A stretch of DNA of 64,000 nucleotides, from the NCBI GenBank assembly GCA_963920525.1, contig OY986435.1, positions 269,495,574 to 269,559,573 on the forward strand, written 5' to 3'. Under the pieces are notes generated by a model. It did not search any database, was not told where the DNA came from, and saw only the letters and a list, made by a program, of their open reading frames with translations. Source of the stretch: Dichetophora obliterata (taxonomy: Eukaryota; Arthropoda; Insecta; Diptera; Sciomyzidae). Position 1 is the stretch's first letter, and each line of letters opens with the position of its first letter. The position numbers and the translations under genes were made by a program. This document shows, one piece after another, positions 32,500 through 44,441 of the stretch.

Positions 32500-33045
32500 A
32501 ATTCTTTTTTTTTCAAACCTGAAACTTTTTTTCATAGTCATCGCAACAAATTTTTTGTCTTTTTTATATAGTGTCGTTTTAAGGCATTAGTTTTAAAGGC
32601 CAACACACAATTTTAGGTTGGGATTCCAACGATTGCTATTTCTAACGAAAATGCCTTAAATGCCTTTCCTATTTTTTACCGAAAATTCAATTTTTTTATG
32701 TTAATACCAATGAACATCCAAAATGATGTATGCTACTATTCAAATAAATCTATTAGTATTCAAATAAGGCCTACAATTTAGAGAACCATACATTTTTTAT
32801 TTTTATTTTATAACTGTTACGATATTTGAAAATATGGAATTTTCGGTGTAAAAAAAAAGAAATCTTTTGAAGGCATTTTTTAAAAAATTCGTCACAAATA
32901 GCAATCGTAGGAGTGAGTCCCAAACTAAAATTGTATTTTAGCCTTTAAAATTGATGCCTTAACACGACACTATATTAAAAAAATATAAAATTTGTTGAAT
33001 ACTATGAAAAATGTGACTGAAAATTTCATTTTAAAAAACATAATT
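32500..33045. repeat. Second large palindrome, about 500 bp
   Basis: Arms of about 180-200 bases pair across a centre near 32760. Left TTTCATAGTCATCGCAACAA and ATATAGTGTCGTTTTAAGGC match the complement of the right arm (GCCTTAACACGACACTATAT near 32951 and GTTGAATACTATGAAAAA near 32994). CGATTGCTATTT near 32633 pairs with AAATAGCAATCG near 32896. Identity is roughly 75 percent with indels, so it is older than the 31344 palindrome. Confidence 0.7.
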
Positions 33046-33282
33046 TTTGCTCAAAATTAGTCGAATTGATATGGAATCATCGATATTAAGATTTGTAAAC
33101 AGTTAGTGGTAGTTAACATAAGTTTACCATAAAAAGTTAGGAAACTTTATTCATAATATCATAATATCAGCGTAAAATTATACATTTTGTAATATGTTCT
33201 AAATTTATTTGAATAAAATTTCTGTTTAAAAAACGCCATTAGCGGAATTTGTTCATATAGAATCACTGCCACATCACTACTT

Positions 33283-35348
33283 CACGGTGTGCAGGAAGCA
33301 ACTTTTATTCAACCTGAAATGTCGACGCAATCTGAGTATGCAGATGTTTGAAGAACCATCTACAGATGCAGAATTCATTGTTTTTAAAATCCTATGAGTT
33401 CGTTTAAGGGGGTGAATCAATTTTTTGTAGTAAAAAAATCGATGTTTTTTATATCATAGTAAAACTATTAAAAAATATGTCCTCAAAGTTTAAAAAATGG
33501 TTTTATTTCAAATATTTACATTTTAAGAAATCAAAAAATTCCATTTAGTAATGGACCGGTAAGAAAACGTGTGTTATTATAAATCCAAAATAGCAAAAAA
33601 GTATAAATTTTGAGGGAAAACTAGTTAGATAATGTTTGTCTTTATTACCTGTAATACTATTTTTTTTCATTGTGTAATGACTTTAATATTTACATATTTA
33701 GAGATGAAAAAGCAACAACTGCTTCCTAAAACTTCCGTAAATATGCTGCATTATTCATTGAATTAACTTTTCTTCGATTCCAATGTTTTAAAAATTCCTT
33801 GTGAATGGATTTCCCTGCTTGTGTAGACCGTATATCTAGTCCATCTCTATTTAGGTACTCCAGACAATGAGTAAGGTGTTACATTAGCTTTCAATGTATT
33901 GGAAAGTTCTGAAGCTTCAAACATTTTTATAAATTTTTCAATGTACTCTTAAAGGTTATCATACTTTTGAGTAGAAAAGCCGCAGTTAATTATGTTGTTC
34001 ATAGCTTTTAGAACGTTAATAAACGGAACTAATCGTAAATTTCCAATATTTTGATATATGTCAGGATCATTTAACTTATCTGCGTTTTTCAAAAGGGTCC
34101 CGCAGGCATTGCTTTCAAATGTTTCGCAATGATAGTTTAATTGTGTTAAATTAAGATTTATTGGCCAAATCAGTGCCTTTTGTCTACTGAGGATTGGAAC
34201 TTATCCATCTCAAAACAATTGACGAATCCCTGCATTATGTGTAATTCCGGAATAATACACTTTTGGATATAGCAAACATCATCACTTTTTTTCAGCAATG
34301 GTGGATTTATAGTAGTGGATTATCCGAATCAAGAGAAGAAAATTTATTAAAGTATGAAAGATTGTTCTTTTCGATTCAGTTCTTTTAAATTTTGTAAGCT
34401 ATCAAAGCAATATGAGCATGGACATGAAGCATTAGACCATTGACAATTAAAATTAATTTAAAGTCGGCAATAAATCTCTGGGTGTTTTATTGATTTTTGC
34501 TAAATCGAACAAACTAGAAATATTACTTTATGCTTCTGTATGTTTGGGACAATACACAGCATTTTTAACCGTTTTACACTTGTCAACTTTGTTTCTTTGT
34601 TTGTATTGCCTTATATATTGTATAGCTTTTAATTAAAATGTTTGTTTATCGTTTTCATCTTCATCTCGGTACGCTGAAGATTAATTTTCTGGAATCATTG
34701 TTAAACTAATTTTAAAGAAGCCCTGTCCCTCGTCAGCCATTACTTTCATCATAGTTTCGCTTATTATAACTCAGATGCATAGGCTGATTGATACCATGGA
34801 TTGAATTTCTTTTGATTTGTTTGAAACTACGTCAAACCGTAAATTATAAGTTTTGCAAACATTTTTCAGAGTGTTAACTTTTTTAGTAACATGTGAGGCG
34901 TAATTTTGTGAAATCGAATTTCAACTTTTTCTCCTTCGAATAAAATAAGCAACATTTCTCGTTTGTCTGACGCTTGCGCCTGAATTTCTCATAATATTAT
35001 CTAAATATATTTTTTAAAAAAATTATTCTTTTTTCCTCTTTTGGATTCATAACAACAGACAATCGCTTACCGGATCTATTACTAAATGGAATTTTTTTCA
35101 TTTCTTAAAATGCAAATATTTGAAATTAAACCGTTTTTTAAACTTTGAGGACATATTTTTTAAAAGTTTTACTATGATATAAAAGACATAGACTTTTTTA
35201 CTACAAAAAATTGATTCCCCCCTTTAAACGAACTCATAGGATTTTAAAAACAATAAATTCTGCGTTTTTAGATAGTACTTCAAATATCTGCATACTCAGA
35301 TTGCGTCGACATTTCAGGTTGAATAAAAGTTGCTTCCTGCACACCGTG
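33283..35348. mobile_element. DNA transposon with about 280-bp TIRs and 4-bp TSD, possibly CMC/Chapaev-like
   Basis: Left TIR 33283-33560 and right TIR 35069-35348 are reverse complements with modest divergence; outer ends CACGGTGTGCAGGAAGCAAC and its complement are identical over 20 bases. ACTT at 33279-33282 and 35349-35352 is a candidate 4-bp target duplication. Total length is 2066 bases. The inside (33561-35068) carries a decayed minus-strand protein, described separately. CAC...GTG ends with a 4-bp duplication fit the Chapaev branch of the CMC superfamily; this assignment is inference. Confidence 0.72.
33690..35050 (-). pseudogene. Decayed transposase-like ORF inside the 33.3-35.3 kb element
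   Basis: Minus-strand frames are interrupted by many stops, but blocks read like one protein: RDSSIVLRWISS-type sequence near 34230, NLTQLNYHCETFESNACGTL near 34130, LKNADKLNDPDIYQNIGNLR near 34090, LVPFINVLKAMNNIINCGFS near 34030, LKANVTPYSLSG near 33885, then KSIHKEFLKHW-like residues (in broken frame) near 33805. The last blocks resemble the C-terminal GEAIHREF-type region I associate with a poorly characterised insect/Hydra transposase-like family. No catalytic triad can be stated from what I see. The family assignment is weak, but the presence of a coding remnant is well supported by the runs of sensible residues. Confidence 0.5.
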
Positions 35349-35628
35349 ACTTTTAGCGGTTGTAAAAACTTGAGCCGATTGCATTTCCGCTTAAAGGCGA
35401 CTAAGAGTATGAAACATTGTACTCTTCGAACTAACCATTTTAATTAATTTCTCAGGACTTACAGCAAAGCCCTCAGCGGCAATATTAGTTTGCCAATCCT
35501 ACTCTTTCCGAGACATTTTATGGTCCTTTGAGCCGGACAGGAAATAAATGAACATTTCCAACGATCTATAGCGATATAAGAAAACTGTTTTTCAGTTTTT
35601 CAATTATATAGGTAATTTGGAAACTGAA

Positions 35629-36919
35629 ATAAGGGTGTCCCAACAAGAGCGCAATTTTTACATTTTAAATAAAACACAGATATTTAAAAAAAAAAAATCG
35701 TGAACCTTTATTATATCGTAAAGTAGACAGAATGAGGTTATATATGGAACAATATATCGTGCAGATGGCCGCCGCGGCTTTGCTGGCATACACGCGATCT
35801 TTTAATGAAATTTTCAATGACCGTTTTGCATAAATGCTGCGGTATTTCATGAATGCAGCGTACAATTTCCTCTTTTAAGGCTTGAGTCGTCGTCGGCTTA
35901 TTCGCGTAAACTATCGACTTCAAAAAACTCCAAAGAAAAAATCTAATGGCACGATCTAGGTGGCCAATTCTGATCTCCAAAACGCGAAATAACACGACCG
36001 GAAAATGACTGATGCAGCAATTGAATTGTTTCTCTGGCTGTATGACATGTGGCGCCATCTTGTTGGAACCACATGCCCTCCACATTCATTTCTTCAATTC
36101 TAGGCAAGAAAAAACTGGTTATCATTTCACGATACCGAGCACCATTGACTGTTTGCGCTTGACCTGCCTCATTTTCATAAAAAAAAGGTCCCATGGTTCC
36201 TCCAGCCCAAAAACCACACCACACAGTGACACGTTGAGGATGCATTTGCTTCTCGTAAATCACTCGAGGATTTTCCTCACCCCAAATGCGACAATTCTGC
36301 CTATTGACGAAGCCATCAAGATGGAAATGGGCCTCGTCACTGAAGATGATTTTAGCTGCAAAATCAGCAATTTCATGTTGTCTCTCCAATACCCAATTAA
36401 CGAACTCCCTTCGCTGTCCATGGTCAGCTGGCTTCAGTTCCTGAGTCAATTGAACTTTGTATGCATGAAGATGCAAATCTTTTGTCAAAATTCGCTGCAT
36501 AGTGGATTTGGAGACACCAATTTGCTGAGCTCGGTGTCGAATTGAGGTGGATGGAGTTTGAGCGACATCATCACGTACAGCTGCGACATTTTCGGTCGAT
36601 CGACCTGGTCGAAGGCGCGTTGTTGTCTTTACATCACTAACAGACCCAGTTTTGGCAAATTTATCCATTAATCTCTTTACAGTTGACTCTTTTGGAGCAT
36701 TATTGTGACCCCAAATTGATCGCAATTTGCGAACTGTAGCCGCAAAACTTTCACCATTTTGGTAAAACAATTTCACAATGAGAATGCGTTGTTCATTCGT
36801 GTAGCGCTCCATTTTTACTAACCTCGTACCTTCTACTAGCAAACAATTGTTCAAATGTCAAACAATGACACTTCGAATGGCGCCAAATTTAAAAATTACG
36901 TTCTTGTTGGGACACCGTT
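35629..36919 (-). mobile_element. Tc1/mariner transposon of DD41D (rosa-like) type
   Basis: Terminal inverted repeats: GGTGTCCCAACAAGAGCGCA from 35634 and its complement TGCG/ACGTTCTTGTTGGGACACC ending at 36916; the similarity continues inward with AATTTTTA. Flanking TA dinucleotides are near both ends (about 35628 and 36920). It encodes one transposase on the minus strand. Length of about 1.29 kb is typical for the superfamily. Confidence 0.85.
35738..36812 (-). pseudogene. DD41D mariner-like transposase, one frameshift
   Basis: Starts MERYTNEQRILIVKLFYQNG at 36812 (a helix-turn-helix, residues about 1-55), with a second DNA-binding part RHRAQQIGVSKSTMQRIL near residue 100. The catalytic domain has FSDEAHFHLDGF (first Asp) and WFQQDGATCHTA (second Asp). 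At WPPRSC (about 35955) a deletion of roughly ten bases changes frame; the sense continues as FFLWSFLKSIVYANKPTT and ends DILFHI at 35738. Allowing for the lost residues, the second-to-third Asp spacing is about 41, the hallmark of the rosa group first found in Ceratitis rosa. The rest of the frame is clean, so this copy died recently. The spacing depends on my estimate of the deleted residues. Confidence 0.85.
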
Positions 36920-37345
36920 TAAAAGTTTTTTTCAGTGTTTAACTAAAAAAAATGGACAATCATGTGGTACTGGTTTGGGTTATAAAATGTTTTTTGTCAA
37001 ATAACCTTTTGAAAATTGCCTAACTCATCAAATATGCTATATTTTTTCATTTCTTAAAGCGTGATTTCGTTATTTTAAAGCACGAAACTAAGATCATAAA
37101 ATACAAAATAAGAAAAAATTTTTCAAAAATCACGTAAAAAACAAACTGACATGCTAGAGAAAAATTAAGAGTTACGTTTAATTTTTTATTAAGTCTTTTT
37201 TTCAGAATTTATGGGGATTCCTCATGAGTACAACAAAAAGTTTAATATTATTGAACCTTGACATGCGAAAGACTTACCTAAACTATATATGCAGGCTAGT
37301 AAAACCGACTTTTTCTCACTAGCCTGTAAAGGCTTTTTCATTTGG
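36920..37345. other. Non-coding AT-rich stretch
   Basis: Nothing recognised. TCTCACTAGCCTGTAAAGG near 37314 partly resembles TCTCACTAAAGGCTGTAG at the other end of LINE copy C (39502), too weakly to call a target duplication. Confidence 0.45.
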
Positions 37346-39529
37346 TTAATATATTTATTTATTTATTTATTTATTTATTCAATCAACTATTAACATTTAT
37401 TGTTATACATTTACTGTAAGTACATAATTTAATCGTAGGTTATAAAACTAATTCAGCATGATATCGTTTTTAAATGCTACCCTATTTTGGGTGATTTCAA
37501 TCGAGCGGCAGATAATGTTGAACCTTTTGGTCATATTGTAAACCGGGTCACATTTGCCATAATTAGTTCTTCTGTAGGGTATATAGAACAATTGCCTTTG
37601 CCTAAAATTTCTTTCAGGTGCATAAAATTTGAAAAGAGATAGAAGTGGTGCACAACCAATACGATCCCAATATACATCCCGAGCAAATAAGGCGAGAAAA
37701 TACTTTCGCCGGAACTCCAAAGACTTTAGTCCAAGAAGAGCACATCGCGCTTCATAGGAAGGCATAAAATCCCAGTGGAGCTTGCGAATTGCTAACCTAG
37801 TGAAACGCCTTTGAATATTTTCAATTCTTTTAATATGTATAGAATATTGAGGGTCCCAGATAACACAATTATACTCTAAAACCGACCTTAGAATTGAAAA
37901 GAAAATGGTTCTCACGGTAAAGGGATCGGATAACTCTTTCGTATTGCGAGATAAAAATCCCATCATCGCATTCGCTTTTGATATAATAGCATCAACATGT
38001 TTGACAAAGCTTAACTTTCGCTCAAATAAAACCCCTAAGTCTTTCTTCAAGTCGACTCTCTCGATCAATACCGTATTAATACCGTAAGAACCTTCGAAAA
38101 GTTGATTCTTCATAGAAAAAGACATTACATTACATTTAGACACATTAAAATGCAATTTATTGGTCTCGCACCAAAATTGGAGACTATCCATGTCACGTTG
38201 AAGCAATAGGGAGTCTTCGTGAGAGTCCACACATCTAAAGATCTTTACATAATCAGCATACATCAGGCACTCAGAAAAGCGAACATAATTCGGAAGATCT
38301 TTGATAAACAGAACAAACAACAAAGGACCTAGTTGGCTACCTTGGGGTACCCCAGAATAATTGTCAATGGACTTAGATAAATTATTACGTTAGCTCTCTA
38401 ACCATAGAAGTAGCGAGGAATGAAATCCCAGGCTGCTTAGCTTATTAATCAAAACAGAGTGTTGAACTCTATCGAAAGCCTTTGCGAAATCCGTGAATAT
38501 GACGTCTAATTGATGACCTTTTTCCATATTATTGGACAGAAAGTGTGTAAAAAGAGTTAGATTAGTAGAGGTAGATTTACCTGACACAAATCCATGCTGC
38601 ATCTCAGATAATCTGGTTTTAATGGAGTTATAAATTTTATTTTTTACCAAAGATTCAAAAATTTTAGGAATAAGTGGTAATTTAGCTATCGGTCGATAAT
38701 TTGCTATATTTTGCCTTGATCCCGATTTAAAAATTGGAGTAATTGCCGATATCTTCCAGGTGTCTAAAAATTTCCCTTCTCGGAGTGACATATTGGAAAT
38801 ATGAGTCAACGGCTTACACAAGGCAAAAGCACAGTTTTTAAGAAATATGGGCGGAATATTATCTGGCCCACAACCCTTTTTAACATCAAGACTTACTGAA
38901 GCTTCAAAGACATCATACTCCGAAAAGGAGATGCAGCCAAGGTCTGTAATTGGTACATCAACGGGCGTAACACGATCATGATTGTTAGAAGCATTATCAC
39001 AAGCATAATTTGATTGAAAAAAAAAAGCAAATAACTCACTAATCCCACTATCCGAACATTTATCAAGATAAAACATATTTTTAGGAAGGCCCCAGGTATT
39101 TTTTTTATTATTCAAAAAAGTCCAAAATGATTTAGGATTACTTTTTATATTTGATTCTAAAGCAAGTAAATAACTTCTATACAAAAACTTTTTAAGACTC
39201 TCATAATTTGTGCGTGCCTGGCAATATTCATGACGGAATATATCATTTTTCTTAAATTTCTTATGTTTTTTATTCATAATATTTTTTAGATTAGCAAGAC
39301 GCTTATTATACCAACTAGGCTTATTGCTCATGTGGACTTTTTTCAAAGGTACAAATTTCTGAAACGTCTCATTAATGACATTAATAAATAAATCAAAATT
39401 ATCTTGTAGACAATTACCAAAGATTGTGCACCAATTTATACTATATAAGTAATCTGATCTTACAGTATAATTAGCCTTCGCAAATGCAAATTCAAAAACA
39501 CTCTCACTAAAGGCTGTAGATATACCTCA
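37346..39529 (-). pseudogene. CR1/Jockey-like LINE copy C: reverse transcriptase with mutated active site
   Basis: A 5'-truncated LINE on the minus strand with a TTTA-type 3' tail at 37346-37379 (plus strand). One frame runs from about 39526 to 37448 with a single in-frame TAA at 38390-38392. In sense: AFAKANYTVRSDYLYSINW near 39470, PSWYNKRLANLKN, WKISAITPIFKSGSRQN near 38765, IANYRPIAKLPLIPKIFESL, FTDFAKAFDRVQHS near 38490 (motif A intact), SGVPQGSQLGPLLF near 38350, and MYADYVKIF near 38255. In motif C the second Asp of YADD is Tyr (codon at 38249-38251), which should abolish catalysis. Several residues before SGVPQG also seem lost. The protein differs clearly from copies A and B, so it is a related but separate family. 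Endonuclease and ORF1 are absent. Confidence 0.86.
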
Positions 39530-42004
39530 TAGATATAATTGCCAGTTTTTCCGAAAGAAACTTTAAAATCTTTTCCTTGTCTTCATCTAAGATTTAAAGC
39601 ATAGATGAATTTAAATTTAAAATCACATAGAGTTAGGTCACACATAACTAATTTTTAAACAATTTTTGCATGTACCGAAAATCCTCAAAAGGGGGGTGTT
39701 TTTAATTTAAAAAACTTCATTTACGCTTTTTTTACCTTCACGCTACAATGTCGAAGAGCTTTGTATGTGCTTGTAATTTATCACAAACATAACAAAATTG
39801 TGGTTCTTCTTACTGACGTTATATAAGCCATGCTATTTTGTGCTGTTTTTCCAATTCGAGTCGCGTGTTCTTTACTTCATGCCATTGTCAGGTGCACGTA
39901 AATTAATTCGGTTTCTCAACAATGTCTATGCTATACAGCGTAGCGAAGTTGACGCTTTTAACCCATTTGACAAGCTTCGTCACCAACAACGCATCTCTGC
40001 GAAAATAACGTAATTAGGATAATAATTTAATAACGTTTTATATAGAATTGTGGCAAGCTATTATAATATCAAATTTATTATAATTGATATTTTGTTGCAA
40101 CAACTAGTTAATAGATACCTTTATTTATTTTTTTTTTTTCTTTATAATTGTTTAACTTGCCTCTAACAGTTTTGCAGACTAGACCGAATTAAAAATTAGA
40201 TTCCGTCGTTCGAGGTTTCAAAATTTTGATGAACGATTAAGAACGATTTCCGAGTACTCCTTTTCTAAATCCGAGGAAATTCCACGGAGCCACTTTGACT
40301 TTAATGAAGGTGCTTTAAAAAAAAAGAGATTTTTGCATGTATGTTTTTCATTTTTCGCAGAACGCATACAAAAATTAGGTCAGATAAATATATTATTCAT
40401 TCCAATAAATACTTTGACATAAAAATATTAGTAAAAAAATATATATAACATATTATAACTATTTTTTTGTAGGTTCTAATGCATTATAGAAGAATGGGTT
40501 TTCCCACTGAGCTGTAGCTACATACATCTGTATCCTCAATTGTATTAATTTTGCAGAAGATCTGTTGTTATAAGTATATGAAATTTGGCATACATGTTAA
40601 TAACAACAACAACACAAGCAGCACCACAACCAAACCAACAAATGTAACAATAATTAAAGCAGCTAACTGATGCATTTTATGCATGTTTTTCTCATACAAA
40701 ATCCTGTATTTTTTTTTTTTCTTATATTTTGTGACTTCATTGAAGGAGTGACAAAATCCAAAGTCAGATTTTCTTTTCATTCGCCCAATAACTGATATTT
40801 TAGCATACATTTTGTGTTTGTACGGCAAATACTAAAGGCTGTAGATATACCTCAAAATGTAAAAAAGTTACATGTGCTTGAAAAAATTTGTGAAAAGCAC
40901 TGTAAGATTAAATTCTACGTCAAAATGATAAACACACATATGAGGCGAACCAAATCCAAAGATGATTATTCCAACATAAGTAAGATTTCATTCTAGAAAT
41001 TTATTAAAAAATTCTAATATTTTCAAGATTTTAACGATAGAATTAAAAATCAACACAATATTTTTTCTGGAACGATTATTTAAGGACAGATTAAAAATCT
41101 TGCATTGTCTACATGATTAATTATATGTTTAAAATAAATTTTTTTTTTATTATTGATTAATTTTCGGTCAAAAAAGTTATCACTATTTTAATAGCTGAGT
41201 TTTTATAATTGATATTGAATCAAACTTCAAATTATCATAACTTTACTAACAACACACTAACAGACTTCTAAATTGTGTAGTTGTCACTTTCAAACTTTGC
41301 AAATGGGGTCAATTTAAGTATCGTGTAAAAATTATATGTTATATGGTGTAAGAATTTTTTCATATTTTACACATTTTTAAAATAATTAAAAAACCTTTTA
41401 AAATATTGACAATTTGAAACTGCAAACATTAAGAAATATTAAGAAGCCTTGAAGAAGAAGAAGAAAATGAGCCATTTTTATTATATTATATTATTATATT
41501 TCCCAGTTTTAAATAAAAACCAATGCTTTAATTGTATTCGTCTGACTCGCTATCTCTAAAGACTATATTAACTTGTCATGAAGCTAATTCAGAACACCAG
41601 ATACTCCGGCATTTGTCACGTGCAAGCAAGGAATGCCAAAACTCTTATCAGTACACTTAAATAAACATTAAATCTTTGTGTGTTCATTTATCTTGAAATT
41701 TTTTCGGTAATTGACTTACAATAAGAATTTCATTAGTTCCTACCTTGCCAGATAGGTTTTTAACATTAGTGAAACATTAAAGTTAAAATTTTTTCATCTG
41801 CGTGTGCATGGGCGTAGCCAGGATTTTATTCGGGGGGAGTTGTAAGATAAAATTATTTTTTAAATATTGGCTTTATTGATAAAAATATAAAATTACATTC
41901 TTAACGATATTGTACTACAAGTGACGTTGCAAAAGCGGAAATCAACTATTCATCGGCGCGAATCCTCAGCAAAGCGGCTTAAAATATCATCATTCAGCTT
42001 CTCT
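39530..42004. other. Non-coding stretch bounded by a 24-bp exact direct repeat
   Basis: ACTAAAGGCTGTAGATATAC plus CTCA occurs at 39506-39529 and exactly again at 40831-40854. The open frame at 40814-40996 (starting at ATG 40814, ending AGTAAGATTTCATTCTAG) has a plausible residue mix (KAVDIPQNVKKLHVLEKICE) but no family I recognise. Between the repeats there is no transposase or RT. GGGCGTAGCCAGGATTTT near 41814 looks like a transposon end. Confidence 0.5.
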
Positions 42005-43235
42005 TTTTGAAGCGAAGCTTTTTACGCCTCGTTTTGTGATTTGCTTGAGTGAAATCTGAAAAACGACACTTTTTTCCATACACCTTTTTCTTAGAATTGT
42101 TGTTGTTTTTTATTTGCCTCTATTACAACAAGAGAATTTAAATAAAATTAATAATATTTGGTTGCAAGCAAGCGAGAGGATCGGACTCGCACCATTCCGA
42201 TCGAGAGTTCTACACACTGTGTTATGATGTGATTCATTCAATATTAACTGAAGCTATGTTGCAGTAGATGACAGGAATTTATTAAAGGGATTGTTCATTA
42301 GCTGCCCTACATATTCTATTGTGAATGCGTGAAGCTATAATTCAGCAGATCGCAATTATCGATCAAATACTACGTTTCCATGGCGAGTTAAATCCTGGTT
42401 GACTCGGGATTAACTTCCCATGGAAACGCGAGTTGAGTTGAATTTCGTCAAATCCATGAAACTCCACGAAACTTGTTAGATTTTACTGAGTTAGATTGGA
42501 TGCGTTCAGAATATGAAACAGTTGCTCAACTGTTGAGCGAGGTTTTATTGATTATTTGTTATTTCATTTTATTTCTGCTACTGCGCTGACATAAAATGTA
42601 ACAAACCGTTCAGCCGGCACACAAAGTAGCGGAAACTAATACTGATCAAAGTCTCAATATGTTTAGTAAATTTTGCACCTTCTGAACGCACACATTTATA
42701 CTAAGAAAAAATGGCCAATAGAATGGTCGAAGTCCAAATCGACTCAATGTTGTGCATCGAAACACTGTCGAGCTAGAAACGCTATTATGTCAACTTGAAG
42801 AAAACCCAACCTTGGATCAACTCGCCACACAGTACAAAATATGAGCATAAATTTTATACTATTTGGTATACATATAAATTCAAAACAAAAATGTTTTAAA
42901 AGTTATTTCATCAATTCTTATAAATTTTTCCAGACCATTTTTCTCGTCAGACCAATCGAAACCACTAATTTTTTAAATTTCCCGATTTCGGTGAATTTTT
43001 TACTTTCGAACAAGAATATATTTTAATTTATACTTGATATCCATACAAAATTTTTAAATTATATTTGTTTTATTATTTTTATAATATTGAGTTGTATAAA
43101 ATTTATAAATTATTTGGAATAAAAATAGTTTATACCACACAAATGTTATAAAAAAGATAAAATTTGCTCTCAAATTTTTTACTGTGCATGGAAACGTAGT
43201 AAAAAGCATTTTGCATTAGCTATCCTAACAACAAA
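42005..43235 (-). repeat. tRNA-like dispersed repeat, copy 2 (inverted), interrupted by a TIR element
   Basis: Reverse-complement counterpart of 10135-11735. On the plus strand: GAAGCGAAGCTTTTTACGCC (42008), CGACACTTTTTTCCATACAC (42063), the tRNA-like module at about 42165-42235, ATTAACTGAAGCTATGTTGC (42242), GAATGCGTGAAGCTATA (42324), then an inserted element (42368-43201), then GCATTAGCTATCCTAACAAC (43212). The insertion point differs from that in copy 1, so each copy was hit independently. About 330 bases can be aligned by eye with good agreement. Confidence 0.72.
42368..43201. mobile_element. Small TIR element (834 bp) with TACTACGTTTCCATG ends
   Basis: TACTACGTTTCCATG at 42368-42382 and its exact complement at 43187-43201. 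If the outer TA is the target duplication, the TIR is CTACGTTTCCATG, as for Tc1/mariner-type non-autonomous elements. Near the left end is a second hairpin: CGTTTCCATGGCGAGTTAA pairs with TTAACTTCCCATGGAAACG (42371-42426). A short plus-strand segment (about 42750-42845) reads RNTVELETLLCQLEENPTLD, which looks like coding sequence of a lost host or transposon protein. Confidence 0.75.
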
Positions 43236-44097
43236 AGCAGCAAGGTTCCAGTGAACGGGTGGATTTTAAAATTGAAAATTGAATTCAAATATTGAACAAC
43301 GATATTTAAACTTTTAAGGTGTATTGTAACTCTCATTCATCATAAAAAAATATTTTGTTTTAATTTAAAAAAATTGTTGATCTGGTTTAAAATGGCGGTC
43401 AATGAGACGCTCTGAAGGAAATGGGGCATGGGCGATGTTGTAGATTTTGACTGTTCTATTCATCTTAAAAATAAAAACCTAGAATATTATTAATCACTAT
43501 GAGTGCAGCTATGGCTGACACTAGAAAAAAAGATATGAAAAATTGACAGAATGACGTGCTTTTGAAAATTAAGTTCTTAAGACAGCTTGTTTTCTACCGG
43601 TTATTAAGTGTAAAATATACGATGTTTTTTTAAATAAAAAATTCTAGTTCCAGCGATAGCCACCGTTATTATGAATAGCATTTTTAAATTTCAGATGATT
43701 CGGCTGAATAGTTTTTGTTTTTTCTACAACACCATGCCGATGCCGAAAAAAGTAGTTTCGAGATAAATAAGTATAAAGTGAATGAATGTAGACGAAACAC
43801 TGTGGCTCGACACCTACTAAAACGGCTGTAAAGTATGTAATGTATGTAATGTAAAGTAAATCTTAAATCCACGGATCTATACCTCCCGTCACGTTACGTT
43901 ACGTTTATTAAAACCACTTGTATAAGAAAGCATTGTTTCAAACAATAAGTGAAAGAACGCACTGTTCAACTGACATTAGATCACATTACGTTACTTCTAT
44001 TATAATTGGACATTAACTTCAGAAAGACTATACTTTTGAAATATAAAAAAATCAGTTTCATAAAAATTCTATGCTGTTTTAATAAATATAATTTGCG
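43236..44097. other. Non-coding stretch
   Basis: AT-rich and unassigned. It holds a short GTAATGTATGTAATGTAAAG repeat near 43835 and TTACGTTACG words near 43890 and 43988. Confidence 0.5.
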
Positions 44098-44441
44098 AAT
44101 GACAAGCGATCCAAATATTTGCACAACAAGATTAGGACAACTATTGATGTAATATTTGCTAGAAATATCGATGACATTACATCTATATAATATACGTTTG
44201 ATATTTTAGATATTAAAACCCAATAATTTCATTAGCATTTACAAAAATAATCCAAATTAATGCAAAATAATAAGTAACACAATTTCCTGATGGGAATATT
44301 AATTATTTTTTAGCTAACATTTTTTTTAAGGATTTAAAATTTTGCAATTTAAACATGTTTTTATTAAAAAACCATTAAATTATCAAACGTATGAAACTGC
44401 GAAAAAGCTTCGCTTCTCTCGTGTGTCCAGCGACGCATCTG
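44098..44441 (+). mobile_element. Helentron 3' fragment, copy 4
   Basis: Plus-strand copy with the endonuclease C-terminal codons (CCAAATATTTGCACAACAAG near 44111), the AT-rich 3' UTR, and the end AAGCTTCGCTTCTCTCGTGT then GTCCAGCGACGCATCTG at 44441. Frameshifted and non-functional. Confidence 0.75.

Noticed and set aside
40814..40996. A small host exon (60 codons)
   Set aside because: Plausible residue mix but no family, no clear splice sites checked by a partner exon, and it overlaps the 24-bp repeat; left as unassigned.
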